Assembly: GCF_013369485.1 (NCBI RefSeq)
Contig: NZ_JABWEB010000002.1
Location: 496,001-560,000, forward strand
Source: Massilia sp. BJB1822
GTDB taxonomy: Bacteria; Pseudomonadota; Gammaproteobacteria; Burkholderiales; Burkholderiaceae_D
DNA length: 64,000 nucleotides
Reading direction: 5' to 3'
Made by a program: the position numbers and the translations under genes. The number at the start of each line of letters is the position of its first letter. Position 1 is the first letter of the stretch. This document shows positions 45,155 to 54,648 of this stretch, piece by piece. Below the pieces are notes generated by a model. The model had not been told where the DNA came from, ran no database searches, and saw only the letters and a list, made by a program, of their open reading frames with translations.

Positions 45155-47005
45155 TCAATGGGTAACGTGGACGTTATGGAACTGCAGCGCCGCCAGATTG
45201 GCGTAGATGCCGCCCAGCGCCACCAGCGACTGGTGGTTGCCGGTTTCGACGATCTTGCCGTCTTCCATGACGATGATGCGGTCGGCGCGCTGCACCGTCG
45301 CCAGGCGGTGGGCGATGATGATCGTGGTGCGGCCCACCATGGCTGCTTCCAGCGCGCTTTGCACCAGGCGCTCGGACTCCGCGTCCAAGGCGCTGGTGGC
45401 TTCGTCCAGCAGCAGCAAGGGCGGATTTTTCAGCAAGGCGCGCGCGATGGCGATGCGCTGGCGCTGACCGCCGGACAGGCGCACGCCGCGCTCGCCCAGG
45501 AAGGACTTGTAGCCGTTCGGCAGGCGCTCGATGAATTCATGGGCGGCGGCCAGCTTGGCGGCCTGGATCACCTCCTCGTCGCTGGCGTCGGCGCGGCCGT
45601 AGCGGATGTTTTCCATCGCATCGGCCGAGAAGATCACCGTATCCTGCGGCACGATGCCGATGGCGCCGCGCAGGGTTTCCAGGTCGAGCTGCTTGATGTC
45701 CACGCCGTCGAGGCGGATGGCGCCGAGCTGCGGATCGTAGAAGCGCAGGAAGAGTTGGAACAGCGTGGTCTTGCCCGCGCCGGAAGGTCCGACCACGGCC
45801 ACGGTTTCGCCGGGCTTGATTTCCAGCGCAAGCTGGGCCAAGGCCTTGGTTTCGGGACGCGAAGGGTAGGAGAAGCTGACATCGTGCAGGCTCAGGGCCG
45901 CGCCATTGGCCGCGCGCGGCGGCAGCGCCAGCGGCTGCGCAGGCGACTGGATCTCGGACTTGACCGACATCAGCTCCAGCAGGCGCTCGGTGGCGCCGGC
46001 GGCGCGCTGCGCCTCGCCCATCACTTCGGATAGGGCGCCGATCGCGCCCGCCACGATGGATGCATACAGAATGAACTGGCCCAGATCGCCGCCCGTCATC
46101 GAGCCTTCCAGCACGGCGTGCGCGCCCAGCCACAGCACGAAGACGATGGTGCCGAATACCAGCACGATGGCCAGCATGGTCAGCATGGCGCGGGCGCGGA
46201 TGCGGTTCATCGCGGTCTTGAAGGCGTCTTCCACCGAGGCGCTGAAGCGCGCGGTTTCCTGCTTCTCGTGGGTGAAGGCCTGCACGGTCGGCATGGCGTT
46301 CAGGATCTCGCCCGCCATGGCCGAGGCGTCGGCCACGCGGTCCTGCGAGTCGCGCGACAGCTTGCGCACGCGGCGGCCGAACATCATGATCGGCAGCACG
46401 GTCAGCACCAGCAGGCCGATGATGATGGAGGACAGTTTGGGGCTGGTCACGAACAGCATCACCAGGCCGCCCAGGAAGAGCAGCACATTGCGCAGCGCGA
46501 TGGAAATGCTGGAGCCGACCACCGACTGGATCAGGGTGGTGTCGGTGGTGATGCGCGACAGGACTTCGCCGGTCTGCGTCGTTTCGAAGAATTCGGGGCT
46601 TTGCTGCACGACGTGGCGGTACACGGCGGCGCGGATATCGGCTGTCACGCGTTCGCCCAGCCAGGACACGGTATAGAAGCGCGCCGCCGTCGCCAAAGCC
46701 AGCACGCTGGCCACCGCGAACAGGGCCAGGAACACCAGGTTTACATGCTCGGCGCTGTGCACGCCCGCGTGCGAACCGAAGCCCAGATCGATCATCTGCT
46801 TGAAAGCGTAGGGAATGGCCAGGGTGGCGCTGGCCGCCACCACCAGGGCGACGCCGGCCATGGCGAACTGGCGCAGATAGGGCTTGAGGAACGGCGCCAG
46901 GCCTTTGAGGGCGGCCAGGCTGCCTTTCTTTAATTCGCGTGCGTCGGACTGCGGCTTGCTCGCTGCGTTGTTCGTGGCCGTATCGGCTGTGTTGCTGTTG
47001 CTCAT
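45155..47005 (-). CDS. ABC exporter, fused membrane and ATPase domains (MsbA/ABCB type)
   Basis: This 616-residue half-transporter has six membrane helices (first AGVALVVAASATLAIPYAFK) with the RITTDTTLIQSVVGSS intracellular segment. An ATPase domain follows with Walker A GPSGAGKTT, signature LSGGQRQRIAIARALL and Walker B LLLLDEATSALDAES. It forms a homodimer that exports lipids or hydrophobic compounds; the substrate is unknown. I start at MSNSNTADTA (47005) because the longer frame reads antisense of the next gene. The N-terminus is Asn/Thr-rich and likely disordered. Confidence 0.92.
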   Translation of the reverse strand: MSNSNTADTATNNAASKPQSDARELKKGSLAALKGLAPFLKPYLRQFAMAGVALVVAASATLAIPYAFKQMIDLGFGSHAGVHSAEHVNLVFLALFAVASVLALATAARFYTVSWLGERVTADIRAAVYRHVVQQSPEFFETTQTGEVLSRITTDTTLIQSVVGSSISIALRNVLLFLGGLVMLFVTSPKLSSIIIGLLVLTVLPIMMFGRRVRKLSRDSQDRVADASAMAGEILNAMPTVQAFTHEKQETARFSASVEDAFKTAMNRIRARAMLTMLAIVLVFGTIVFVLWLGAHAVLEGSMTGGDLGQFILYASIVAGAIGALSEVMGEAQRAAGATERLLELMSVKSEIQSPAQPLALPPRAANGAALSLHDVSFSYPSRPETKALAQLALEIKPGETVAVVGPSGAGKTTLFQLFLRFYDPQLGAIRLDGVDIKQLDLETLRGAIGIVPQDTVIFSADAMENIRYGRADASDEEVIQAAKLAAAHEFIERLPNGYKSFLGERGVRLSGGQRQRIAIARALLKNPPLLLLDEATSALDAESERLVQSALEAAMVGRTTIIIAHRLATVQRADRIIVMEDGKIVETGNHQSLVALGGIYANLAALQFHNVHVTH

Positions 47006-47034
47006 TGTGTTCGCAGTATTGTTAGTAAGCGTCT

Positions 47035-48126
47035 TTATAATTTCATCGGACGGACATAGCCCGTCAATTCCAGGTAGCCGCGGCCTACCGGCTTGCCGTC
47101 GCGGCTGACCGTCACCGCGCCCTCCCAGTACACCGAACCCGTCGAGCGGCGCGAGTCCAGCTCCTGGTCCTGCTGCAAGGGCGCGACCTGCCACAGCGTG
47201 CCGCCGGTGGCGATCTGGGTGGCAACGGGATACTCGGCATTGGTGCGCGGCGAACGCCAGCGCGCTTGCGGGGTAAAGCTGACCTGTTCCGGCGCATAGT
47301 GCGTGATCCTGCCGGATGCGTCGCGCCATGTCGCGTGGCCCCATAGTTTACCACTTGCGCCGTCTTTTCCCTTGCTCCTGATCTGGAAAGCCATCAAGGC
47401 GCCGCCGTCGTCCAGATTGATGCCCACCCAGTCCCAGCCCGCCGCATTTTCGTCCAGCACCTGGCTGGACCACTCGTGATCGAGCCAGGTCATGCCGCTG
47501 ACCGCGCGCACCGTGCCGTCCTTGGCCTTGACGCTGCCGCTGGTGCGCAGCTGCGGCTTGCTATAGTAATAGCTGGCCTGGGCCGGTTGCGGCCCTTTGC
47601 GTGAGAAGCCGTTCTCGCCCTGCAGCAGGGGTTTCTGAGTGGGCGCAAGCTGTAGATGGAGGCTGAAGTCGGCGGCATCGATGTCGACTTGATAATTACC
47701 ATCTGCGCCGCGCCGCATGCGCCAGTTGTCGATTTTGACGTCGGTATTGCCTTCCTTGGCGAAAGCCAGTCCGAAGCCCTCGCGCGCGCTGCGCTGGTCG
47801 TGCAGCAGCTTGCCGATGGCCGGATCGGACAGGGCGGCATGGCCGATCACCAGCTGTTTCGGCGCGAAGCGGCTGGGATTGTCCGGATCGTGGCCGGTGG
47901 CGCTGCGGAAGAACGTGACCTGGTAGCCCAGCGCCTTGCCGTCGGCCGTGGTCAGCCAGCCGGTCGCGTACCACCATTCGGTCTTGAAGCCGGGATGCGC
48001 GCCGAAATCGCGGGGGAAATCCAGGGCTTTGCCCGCGCCCAGCGGCACGACCGGCGTGAACTGGGGCGGCGCGGCCAGCGCGGCGGCATTGGCGAGCAGG
48101 AGGACGAAGGCCAGCAAAAACTTCAT
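47035..48126 (-). CDS. AttH/CrtC-like lipocalin-domain protein
   Basis: This 363-residue exported protein has signal peptide MKFLLAFVLLLANAAALA. Its core has the AttH/hydroxyneurosporene-synthase-like pattern: FKTEWWYATGWL, GYQVTFFRS, SYYYSKPQLRTSG, MTWLDHEWSSQVLDENAAGWDW and GRGYLELTGYV. Despite the CrtC name these periplasmic proteins usually accompany an FtsX-type ABC transporter and may handle lipids, not carotenoids. It starts at the stop of the FtsX-type permease gene, whose TGG-TAA end it overlaps by one base. Confidence 0.88.
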   Translation of the reverse strand: MKFLLAFVLLLANAAALAAPPQFTPVVPLGAGKALDFPRDFGAHPGFKTEWWYATGWLTTADGKALGYQVTFFRSATGHDPDNPSRFAPKQLVIGHAALSDPAIGKLLHDQRSAREGFGLAFAKEGNTDVKIDNWRMRRGADGNYQVDIDAADFSLHLQLAPTQKPLLQGENGFSRKGPQPAQASYYYSKPQLRTSGSVKAKDGTVRAVSGMTWLDHEWSSQVLDENAAGWDWVGINLDDGGALMAFQIRSKGKDGASGKLWGHATWRDASGRITHYAPEQVSFTPQARWRSPRTNAEYPVATQIATGGTLWQVAPLQQDQELDSRRSTGSVYWEGAVTVSRDGKPVGRGYLELTGYVRPMKL

Positions 48127-50726
48127 TACCAGTCCTCCCGCACGGCGCGCAGCGGGCCGCCCGACAAGGCCTGGCGGCCCGCAAACAGGGCGGTGAGCGC
48201 GGCGGCGACGAGCAGGGCGCCCGCCACGCTGGCCAGCAGGGTCCAGGGGAAGTGCATTTGCATGCTCCAGTGGAAGGATTGGGGATTGATGACGTAGACC
48301 AGGATCACGCTGATGGCCAGTCCCAGCACAAAGCCGGTGGCGATGCCCAGCGCCGTCAGCGTGCCGCCTTCCAGCGCCAGGATGCCGAGGATCTGGCGCC
48401 GCGTCAGGCCGACGTGGCGCAGCATGCCGAATTCGCGCGCCCGCGCCAGGGTCTGGGCCGAGAAGGTGGCGGCCACGCCGAACAGGCCGATGACGATGGC
48501 GATGGCCTCCAGCAGATAGGTCACGGCAAAGCTGCGGTCGAAGATTTTCAGGCTCAGGGCGCGCAGCTCGCCGGGCGAGGTCACTTCCAGCGCGCCGCCG
48601 AAGTCCAGGGCTTTCAGGCGCTGCTGCACCACGGCGGCGCTGGCGCCTTTTTCCAGCCAGATGGCCGAGCCGGAGACTTCCATATCGCCGGTGATGGCGC
48701 GGTAGTCGCTTAGCTGGATGATCGCCGCGCCGGTGGAACGGGCGTAGTCGCGCCAGATGCCGCCGATGAAGAATTCATGCGGCCGGCCCTGCAGCGGCAG
48801 GGTAAGCACGCCGCCCGGCTTGGCGCCATACAGATCGGCCATCGCCTCCGAGACCCAGACCGGCGGCAGCTTGCGGCCCGCAGGCTGGGCCAGCACGTCG
48901 CTGGTCAGCACCATGGCTTTGTCCAAGTGGGCTTCATCGATATTGCGCGCCATGATCATGATATTGGCGCGGTCGGGGGCCAGCGAGACGGAACGCAAGC
49001 GCATGAAATCGGCCCGCGCCACGCCCGGCAGGCTGCGGATGGCTTGCTGATTCTGCGGCGACAGGCCGGCCGTGCTGCCCGCGCCGGCATTGGCATACAG
49101 GTCGGCGGGCAGGATCTGCAGCAGCCAGTCGTCCACCGACACGCGGAAGCTGGCCACCATGATGGCCATCGCCACCATCAGGCTGAAACTGGACAGCACC
49201 CCACCCAGCGCCACGCCCGCTTGTCCCGAGGCGTTGGCGAGACGGGCCAGGGTCAGTGTCGGCACGGCGGGCGGCGCGCTGCGGCCGGCCATCGCCGCCT
49301 GCCAGCGCCGGTGCGCCAGGCGGAAGGTGAGGGCGGCCAGGCGCGGCATCAGCGCGATGCCGCCGATCAGCAGCAGCGCAATCGACAGATAGCCGAACAG
49401 GGGCAGCTCCAGCACCGGCGGCGCCAGCGCCATCAGTGCGGCCACTCCGAGGCAGGCCAGTCCGGGCCAGGCCTTGGCCAGTCGCCGCAGCGCCATCTCG
49501 TCCGAACCGGATTTGAGCGCCACGGCGGGCGTGGCGCGCGCCGCCTCCCAGGCCGGACCGGCGCAGCCCAGCAAGGCCACGCCCACGCCGAGCAGGAAGT
49601 AGACGATGGCGGCGGCGGTGTCGAATTGCGCCGCTGGCTGCACGCCCGAGAAATAGCCCGCGCCCAGATCGCCGCCGAAGAAGCGCAGGGCGGCGGCGGC
49701 AAACGCGTAGCCGGCGCCGATGCCCAGCGCCGCACCCAGAATGCCCAGACTCAAGCCTTCCAGCAGCACCTGGCGCAGCAGGCGGCCGCGTTCCAGGCCC
49801 AGCACACGCAGCAGGGCGAACTGGCTGCGGCGGCGCGTCACGGACAGGGCCTGGGTGGAAAATACCAGGAAGGCACCGGTGAACAGGGCCACCAGGGCCA
49901 GCACGCTGAGATTGACGCGGTAGGCCCGGCTCAGATTACTGTTGCGACTATTCTGGTTCTCGTCGTTCGGCTGGCTGACGCGGAAACGGCCGGGGTAGGC
50001 GGCCTGCAGCTCCTGCGCCAGGCGCGCCTGGAAAGCCTGGCGGTCCACGCCATCGCGCAGTTTCAGATCAATGCGCGACAACTGGCCCAGCTTGTTGAAG
50101 CGCCATTGCGCCGCGCCCAGATCCATCACGCCCAGGCGCTGGCCGACGCGGGCGCGCTGCAGCGAGCCGGCGAAGCGCAGCGCCACCTGCCGGGTGCCTG
50201 ACTGGAAATGGACCATGCTGCCCGCCTTTGCGCCCAGCCAGCTTTCCGCCGCGCCGGACAGGAAGATGGCGTCGGCCGCCATGCTGTCGGCCGGCTCGCC
50301 GCTGGCCGGCACGCCCAAAAGATCGGGCGTGATGAAAAGGGCGCGGAAGCTGTCTATGCCGACGATGCGCAGCGGCTGTTTTTGGCCAGGAACGACGGCA
50401 TCCAGCTGCAGCACCGGCGAGGCCACGGCCACTTCCGGCTTTTCCGCCAGACGCGGATAGATCTCTTCGTCGAAATAGGCTTCGGTGGCGCCGACCTGCA
50501 GATCGGCCTGGCCGGACAGGCTGCTGATGGCGGTCGAGAATTCGTTGAAGGCGGCGCCATTGATCAGGTGGATGGCGAAGCCCAGCGCCACGCCCACGGC
50601 GATGGCGGCAATCGCCATAAGCGCCCGCAGCGGGTGGGCGCGCCATTCGCCCAGCAGCAGCCAGCGCGACAGGCGCCGCAGCGTGGCGGCCTGCTGTTTT
50701 CCGGGCGCGGGACTCAACGCGGGCAT
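48126..50726 (-). CDS. FtsX-like ABC transporter permease
   Basis: This 866-residue inner-membrane protein is built as two FtsX/MacB-type halves: an N-terminal helix (LMAIAAIAVGVALGFAIHLI), a periplasmic domain, membrane helices (VLALVALFTGAFLVFSTQAL; LGILGAALGIGAGYAFA), then the pattern repeats with GGVLSSFSLMVAMAIMVASF and a final FtsX domain (AREFGMLRHVGLTRRQILGIL). Relatives pair with a LolD-like ATPase and AttH. Here the AttH-like gene is downstream but the upstream neighbour is a DUF4124 gene, so the ATPase must be elsewhere. The start overlaps the DUF4124 gene by 13 bases. Confidence 0.88.
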   Translation of the reverse strand: MPALSPAPGKQQAATLRRLSRWLLLGEWRAHPLRALMAIAAIAVGVALGFAIHLINGAAFNEFSTAISSLSGQADLQVGATEAYFDEEIYPRLAEKPEVAVASPVLQLDAVVPGQKQPLRIVGIDSFRALFITPDLLGVPASGEPADSMAADAIFLSGAAESWLGAKAGSMVHFQSGTRQVALRFAGSLQRARVGQRLGVMDLGAAQWRFNKLGQLSRIDLKLRDGVDRQAFQARLAQELQAAYPGRFRVSQPNDENQNSRNSNLSRAYRVNLSVLALVALFTGAFLVFSTQALSVTRRRSQFALLRVLGLERGRLLRQVLLEGLSLGILGAALGIGAGYAFAAAALRFFGGDLGAGYFSGVQPAAQFDTAAAIVYFLLGVGVALLGCAGPAWEAARATPAVALKSGSDEMALRRLAKAWPGLACLGVAALMALAPPVLELPLFGYLSIALLLIGGIALMPRLAALTFRLAHRRWQAAMAGRSAPPAVPTLTLARLANASGQAGVALGGVLSSFSLMVAMAIMVASFRVSVDDWLLQILPADLYANAGAGSTAGLSPQNQQAIRSLPGVARADFMRLRSVSLAPDRANIMIMARNIDEAHLDKAMVLTSDVLAQPAGRKLPPVWVSEAMADLYGAKPGGVLTLPLQGRPHEFFIGGIWRDYARSTGAAIIQLSDYRAITGDMEVSGSAIWLEKGASAAVVQQRLKALDFGGALEVTSPGELRALSLKIFDRSFAVTYLLEAIAIVIGLFGVAATFSAQTLARAREFGMLRHVGLTRRQILGILALEGGTLTALGIATGFVLGLAISVILVYVINPQSFHWSMQMHFPWTLLASVAGALLVAAALTALFAGRQALSGGPLRAVREDW

Positions 50727-51145
50727 TCCAGCGCCAGCTTTTCGCCGGTGCGCTGGGCGCGTTGTTTGGCTTTGTCGGCATTCGAGCCGACGGCGGCGCG
50801 GGCATCTTCGTCCGCCCATTTCTTGTCGAGCGCGAGCCGGTCGCAGCGCTTGCGCCGCTCGGCGGCGTGGCGGTCATGCCTTTGCAGATCGGCTTCATCC
50901 CTGGCTTCGCGCTGCTTGCGCTCTTTCTGCAACTGCTTCAACTCGCGCTGCTGGCGTTTCAGCTCGGTCTTGGCCTGCGGATCGGGCGGCGGTACGGGCG
51001 GCGCGGTCAGCGTCGTGCCGCGGCCATCGGCGCAAGGCGCTTCGCTATAAGTCACTTTGCCGTCGACCACGCATTTATGCATGGTCTGGGCCGAAACCTG
51101 CGCCGTCAGGCACAGGCCAGCCAGAACACAGAACAGGCGTCTCAT
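50714..51145 (-). CDS. DUF4124 domain-containing protein
   Basis: This 143-residue periplasmic protein has signal peptide MRRLFCVLAGLCLTAQVSA and the DUF4124 motif MHKCVVDGKVTYSEAPCADG (two cysteines). A long basic, glutamine-rich coiled-coil (KTELKRQQRELKQLQKERKQ) and another cysteine-containing tail follow. It begins at the stop of the FAD-oxidoreductase gene (ATGA-type overlap) and overlaps the permease gene, so it is part of the same transcript. Its role is unknown. Confidence 0.87.
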   Translation of the reverse strand: MRRLFCVLAGLCLTAQVSAQTMHKCVVDGKVTYSEAPCADGRGTTLTAPPVPPPDPQAKTELKRQQRELKQLQKERKQREARDEADLQRHDRHAAERRKRCDRLALDKKWADEDARAAVGSNADKAKQRAQRTGEKLALECPR

Positions 51146-52572
51146 AGGATTTTCCCTGGATTCATGATGCCCAGCGGGTCCAGCGCGGCCTTGATGGCGC
51201 GCATCAGGTTCAGTTCCACTGGCGATTTATAGCGCGCCAGCTCATCGCGTTTCAGCGCGCCGATGCCATGTTCGGCCGAAATCGAACCGCCGAAGGCCAC
51301 CACGCCGTCGTGCACCACGCGGTTGACCGCTTCCTGGTTGGCGAGGAAGGCCTCGTTGGCAATGCCTGCCGGCGGCGCCACGTTGAAGTGCAGATTGCCG
51401 TCGCCCAGATGGCCGAAGCACACCAGGCGGCAGCCTGGAAACGCTTGCTGCAGCAGCGGTTCGGTATGGGCGATGTATTCGCCGATGCGCGACACCGGCA
51501 GCGAGATATCGTGCTTGATGTTCTTGCCGTCGGCCGCCTGCGCCAGCGGGATATGCTCGCGCAGCTGCCACAGTGCCTGCGATTGCGCCACCGACGAAGC
51601 CACGGCCGCATCCTCGATTACGCCATCCTCCAGCGCCGCGCCGATGCCGCGTTCCAGCAGTTGCACGGCGTGCTGCTCCGACTCGCTGCTGGACAGTTCC
51701 AGCAGCACGTATTGCGCATGCTTGTCCGCGAAAGGCTGCTGCAGTTGCGGGAAATGGCGCGCCACCAGCTCAAGGCAGTAGGCCGACATCAATTCGAAGC
51801 CGCTCAGGCTAGCGCCGCAGCTGTCCTGCATCATGGTCAGCAATTGCAGGGCGGCCTGCGGGGAGGGCAGGGCCGCCAGCGCCGTGATGCTGGCTTTGGG
51901 CTGCGGGAAAAGCTTGAGCACCGCGCCGGTGATCACGCCCAGCGTGCCTTCCGCGCCGATGAACAGGTCGCGCAAATCGTAGCCGGTATTGTCCTTGCGC
52001 AGGCCGCGCAGGCCGCTCCATACCTCGCCCTGGGGCGTGACCACTTCCAGGCCCAGGCACAGCTCGCGCGTATTCCCGTAGCGCAGAACGGCGATGCCGC
52101 CGGCATTGGTGGATAGATTGCCGCCGATGGTGCAACTGCCTTCCGCCGCCAGCGACAGCGGGAACAGGCAGCCCTCGGCCGCCGCCGCCTCCTGCACCTG
52201 CTGCAGGATGCAGCCAGCGTCCACCGTCATGGTGCGGTTGACCGCATCGATGGCGCGCACCTGGTTCAGGCGTGCCAGCGACAGCACCACGGCACTGCCG
52301 CTGGCATCGGGCACGCTGCCCAGCACCAGGCCGGTATTGCCGCCTTGCGGCACCAGCGGAACGCGGTATTCGGCGCACAGCCGTACCAAGTCCGCCACTT
52401 CGTCCACGCTGCCGGGCCGCAGCACGGCCAAGGCCTGGCCGGTGAAGCGTCCGCGCCAGTCGCGCAGGAAGGGCGCCATATCGGCCGGATCGTCCAGCAC
52501 ATAGGCCGCGCCGCTCAAGGCGCGGCAGGCGGCGAGAAAATCGGGGGAAGACTGCGGGGAGTTTGCGCTCAT
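51142..52572 (-). CDS. FAD-binding oxidoreductase (D-2-hydroxyacid dehydrogenase/GlcD-like)
   Basis: This 476-residue flavoprotein of the VAO/PCMH fold has the FAD-binding stretches LVPQGGNTGLVLGSVPD, GCLFPLSLAAEGSCTIGGNLSTNAGG and LRDLFIGAEGTLGVITGAVLKL. The C-terminal oxidase domain has CFGHLGDGNLHFNV (metal-binding histidines) and SAEHGIGALKRDEL. It resembles D-lactate, D-2-hydroxyglutarate and glycolate dehydrogenases; the substrate is not resolved. It overlaps the DUF4124 gene by four bases. Confidence 0.9.
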   Translation of the reverse strand: MSANSPQSSPDFLAACRALSGAAYVLDDPADMAPFLRDWRGRFTGQALAVLRPGSVDEVADLVRLCAEYRVPLVPQGGNTGLVLGSVPDASGSAVVLSLARLNQVRAIDAVNRTMTVDAGCILQQVQEAAAAEGCLFPLSLAAEGSCTIGGNLSTNAGGIAVLRYGNTRELCLGLEVVTPQGEVWSGLRGLRKDNTGYDLRDLFIGAEGTLGVITGAVLKLFPQPKASITALAALPSPQAALQLLTMMQDSCGASLSGFELMSAYCLELVARHFPQLQQPFADKHAQYVLLELSSSESEQHAVQLLERGIGAALEDGVIEDAAVASSVAQSQALWQLREHIPLAQAADGKNIKHDISLPVSRIGEYIAHTEPLLQQAFPGCRLVCFGHLGDGNLHFNVAPPAGIANEAFLANQEAVNRVVHDGVVAFGGSISAEHGIGALKRDELARYKSPVELNLMRAIKAALDPLGIMNPGKIL

Positions 52573-52593
52573 GTATTGCTGCGGGCTGGCCGC

Positions 52594-53615
<1,022 letters not shown>

Positions 53616-53666
53616 TTATGTCATTTGACCTTGTCCCGAATAGCAAGGGGATGGCGCTGGCTGAAA

Positions 53667-54089
53667 TCAGAGGAACGCTTCGGGAGGCAGTTTGAAACGA
53701 TCCGCCAATGCCCGTATTTGGCGCAGGTTGAGTTCACGCTTCCCGCTTAGCACTTCTGACACCACGCTTTGGGCGCCGACTTCCGGCAGGTCGGATTGTG
53801 ACAGCCGATGCTGCTCCATCAGCATGCGCAGCATATCGGTAGGAGACACCGGTTCCGGAGGAAAATGGATGGCCTCGTACTGCTGAATCAAAGTACCCAG
53901 GGCATTGACCAGGGCTGCAAGAGGATGCTCTTCGTTTGCTGCGCCTTGATCCAGCAGCGCATTCAAGCTGCTTATTGCTGCCTCATAGGAGTCTTCTGTG
54001 TGGATGGGGCGAAGCGGGACATATTCCTGCAGTGCCAGGAAATGACGGGTGACTTCTGTAATTGCCGACTTGTCCGTCAGGGTTTCCAT
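53667..54089 (-). CDS. HigA-like antitoxin (XRE-type helix-turn-helix)
   Basis: The N-terminal part of this 140-residue protein (to about 85) is acidic and probably neutralises the toxin. The C-terminal part is an XRE-type helix-turn-helix (LSQSDLPEVGAQSVVSEVLSGKR-like region, about 96-118) for autorepression. The order toxin-first, antitoxin-second and the overlap of 13 bases with the toxin gene are typical of higBA. GC content is lower than that of the flanking wrbA and yihY-type genes, which suggests acquisition. Confidence 0.88.
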   Translation of the reverse strand: METLTDKSAITEVTRHFLALQEYVPLRPIHTEDSYEAAISSLNALLDQGAANEEHPLAALVNALGTLIQQYEAIHFPPEPVSPTDMLRMLMEQHRLSQSDLPEVGAQSVVSEVLSGKRELNLRQIRALADRFKLPPEAFL

Positions 54090-54358
54090 TTGTTGTACTC
54101 CTGGTGCGTGAACACGTGCCGAATATAGATTTTTTGGAAAGAAAAATTGATCGTTGCGATCACTCGGAACTTGTTTCCACCGACATCAAAAACATAAAAA
54201 TCTCCGGCTTTGTCGGTCGCGCCAAACACGCTTTTGATATCCGCATAGTTCACGAAAGATCGTGACTCTATCGCTTTGCGCCATGTTTGAAGAGGCGTGC
54301 GCGCATTTGGATGCTGAGCCGCGAAATCCAGTAGAGCCTTATTGGAAATCAGGTGCAT
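54077..54358 (-). CDS. HigB-like type II toxin (mRNA interferase family)
   Basis: This 93-residue protein of the HigB_toxin family begins MHLISNKALLDFAAQHPNA. It contains the conserved FVNYADIKSVFGATDKAGD segment, FDVGGNKFRVIATINFSF and the C-terminal IRHVFTHQEYNKWKP. By family it would be a ribosome-associated mRNA interferase inhibited by the antitoxin gene that follows and overlaps it. All landmark segments are present, so it looks intact. Confidence 0.88.
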   Translation of the reverse strand: MHLISNKALLDFAAQHPNARTPLQTWRKAIESRSFVNYADIKSVFGATDKAGDFYVFDVGGNKFRVIATINFSFQKIYIRHVFTHQEYNKWKP

Positions 54359-54648
54359 AAGTACATCCTATAGCAATTTGCGATAGTCGTATGTGACACA
54401 ACACACAAATTCGCCACAAGTTACAAAATATTGCCTTGTGGAAATTTCAATGTTGCTGAACGCAATGTGAGAACGGCAGTGCAGGGACACGCCGACCTTC
54501 AAGGATACATGTTTTGCTTCTTAAGTTGGAAAAGGCGGTACTGCCTGTGATGCAGAGATAATCGATGCGACTCAGACGTTGTTGCTATCATATGGCGCTT
54601 TAGAGGGTGGCATACAGACCGCCTGCCAATGACAAAACAAAACACTAC
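54359..54648. other. AT-rich intergenic region upstream of the toxin-antitoxin pair and the YihY-type gene
   Basis: These 290 bases are the most AT-rich part of the right half of the window. They should contain the divergent promoters of the toxin gene and the YihY-type gene. I find no protein-coding frame that I would support and only one dyad of note, at 54414-54441. Confidence 0.4.
54414..54441. promoter_or_regulatory. Dyad that could be the HigA operator
   Basis: CCACAAG (54414-54420) and CTTGTGG (54435-54441) are exact complements 14 bases apart, 56 bases upstream of the toxin start codon. Autoregulated antitoxins bind such dyads near the promoter; the wide spacing makes this tentative. 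Confidence 0.3.

Noticed and set aside
47006..47344. 113-codon N-terminal extension of the ABC exporter
   Set aside because: The extension reads antisense-frame sequence of the overlapping AttH-like gene and has no family similarity; the ABC protein starts normally at MSNSNTADTA.
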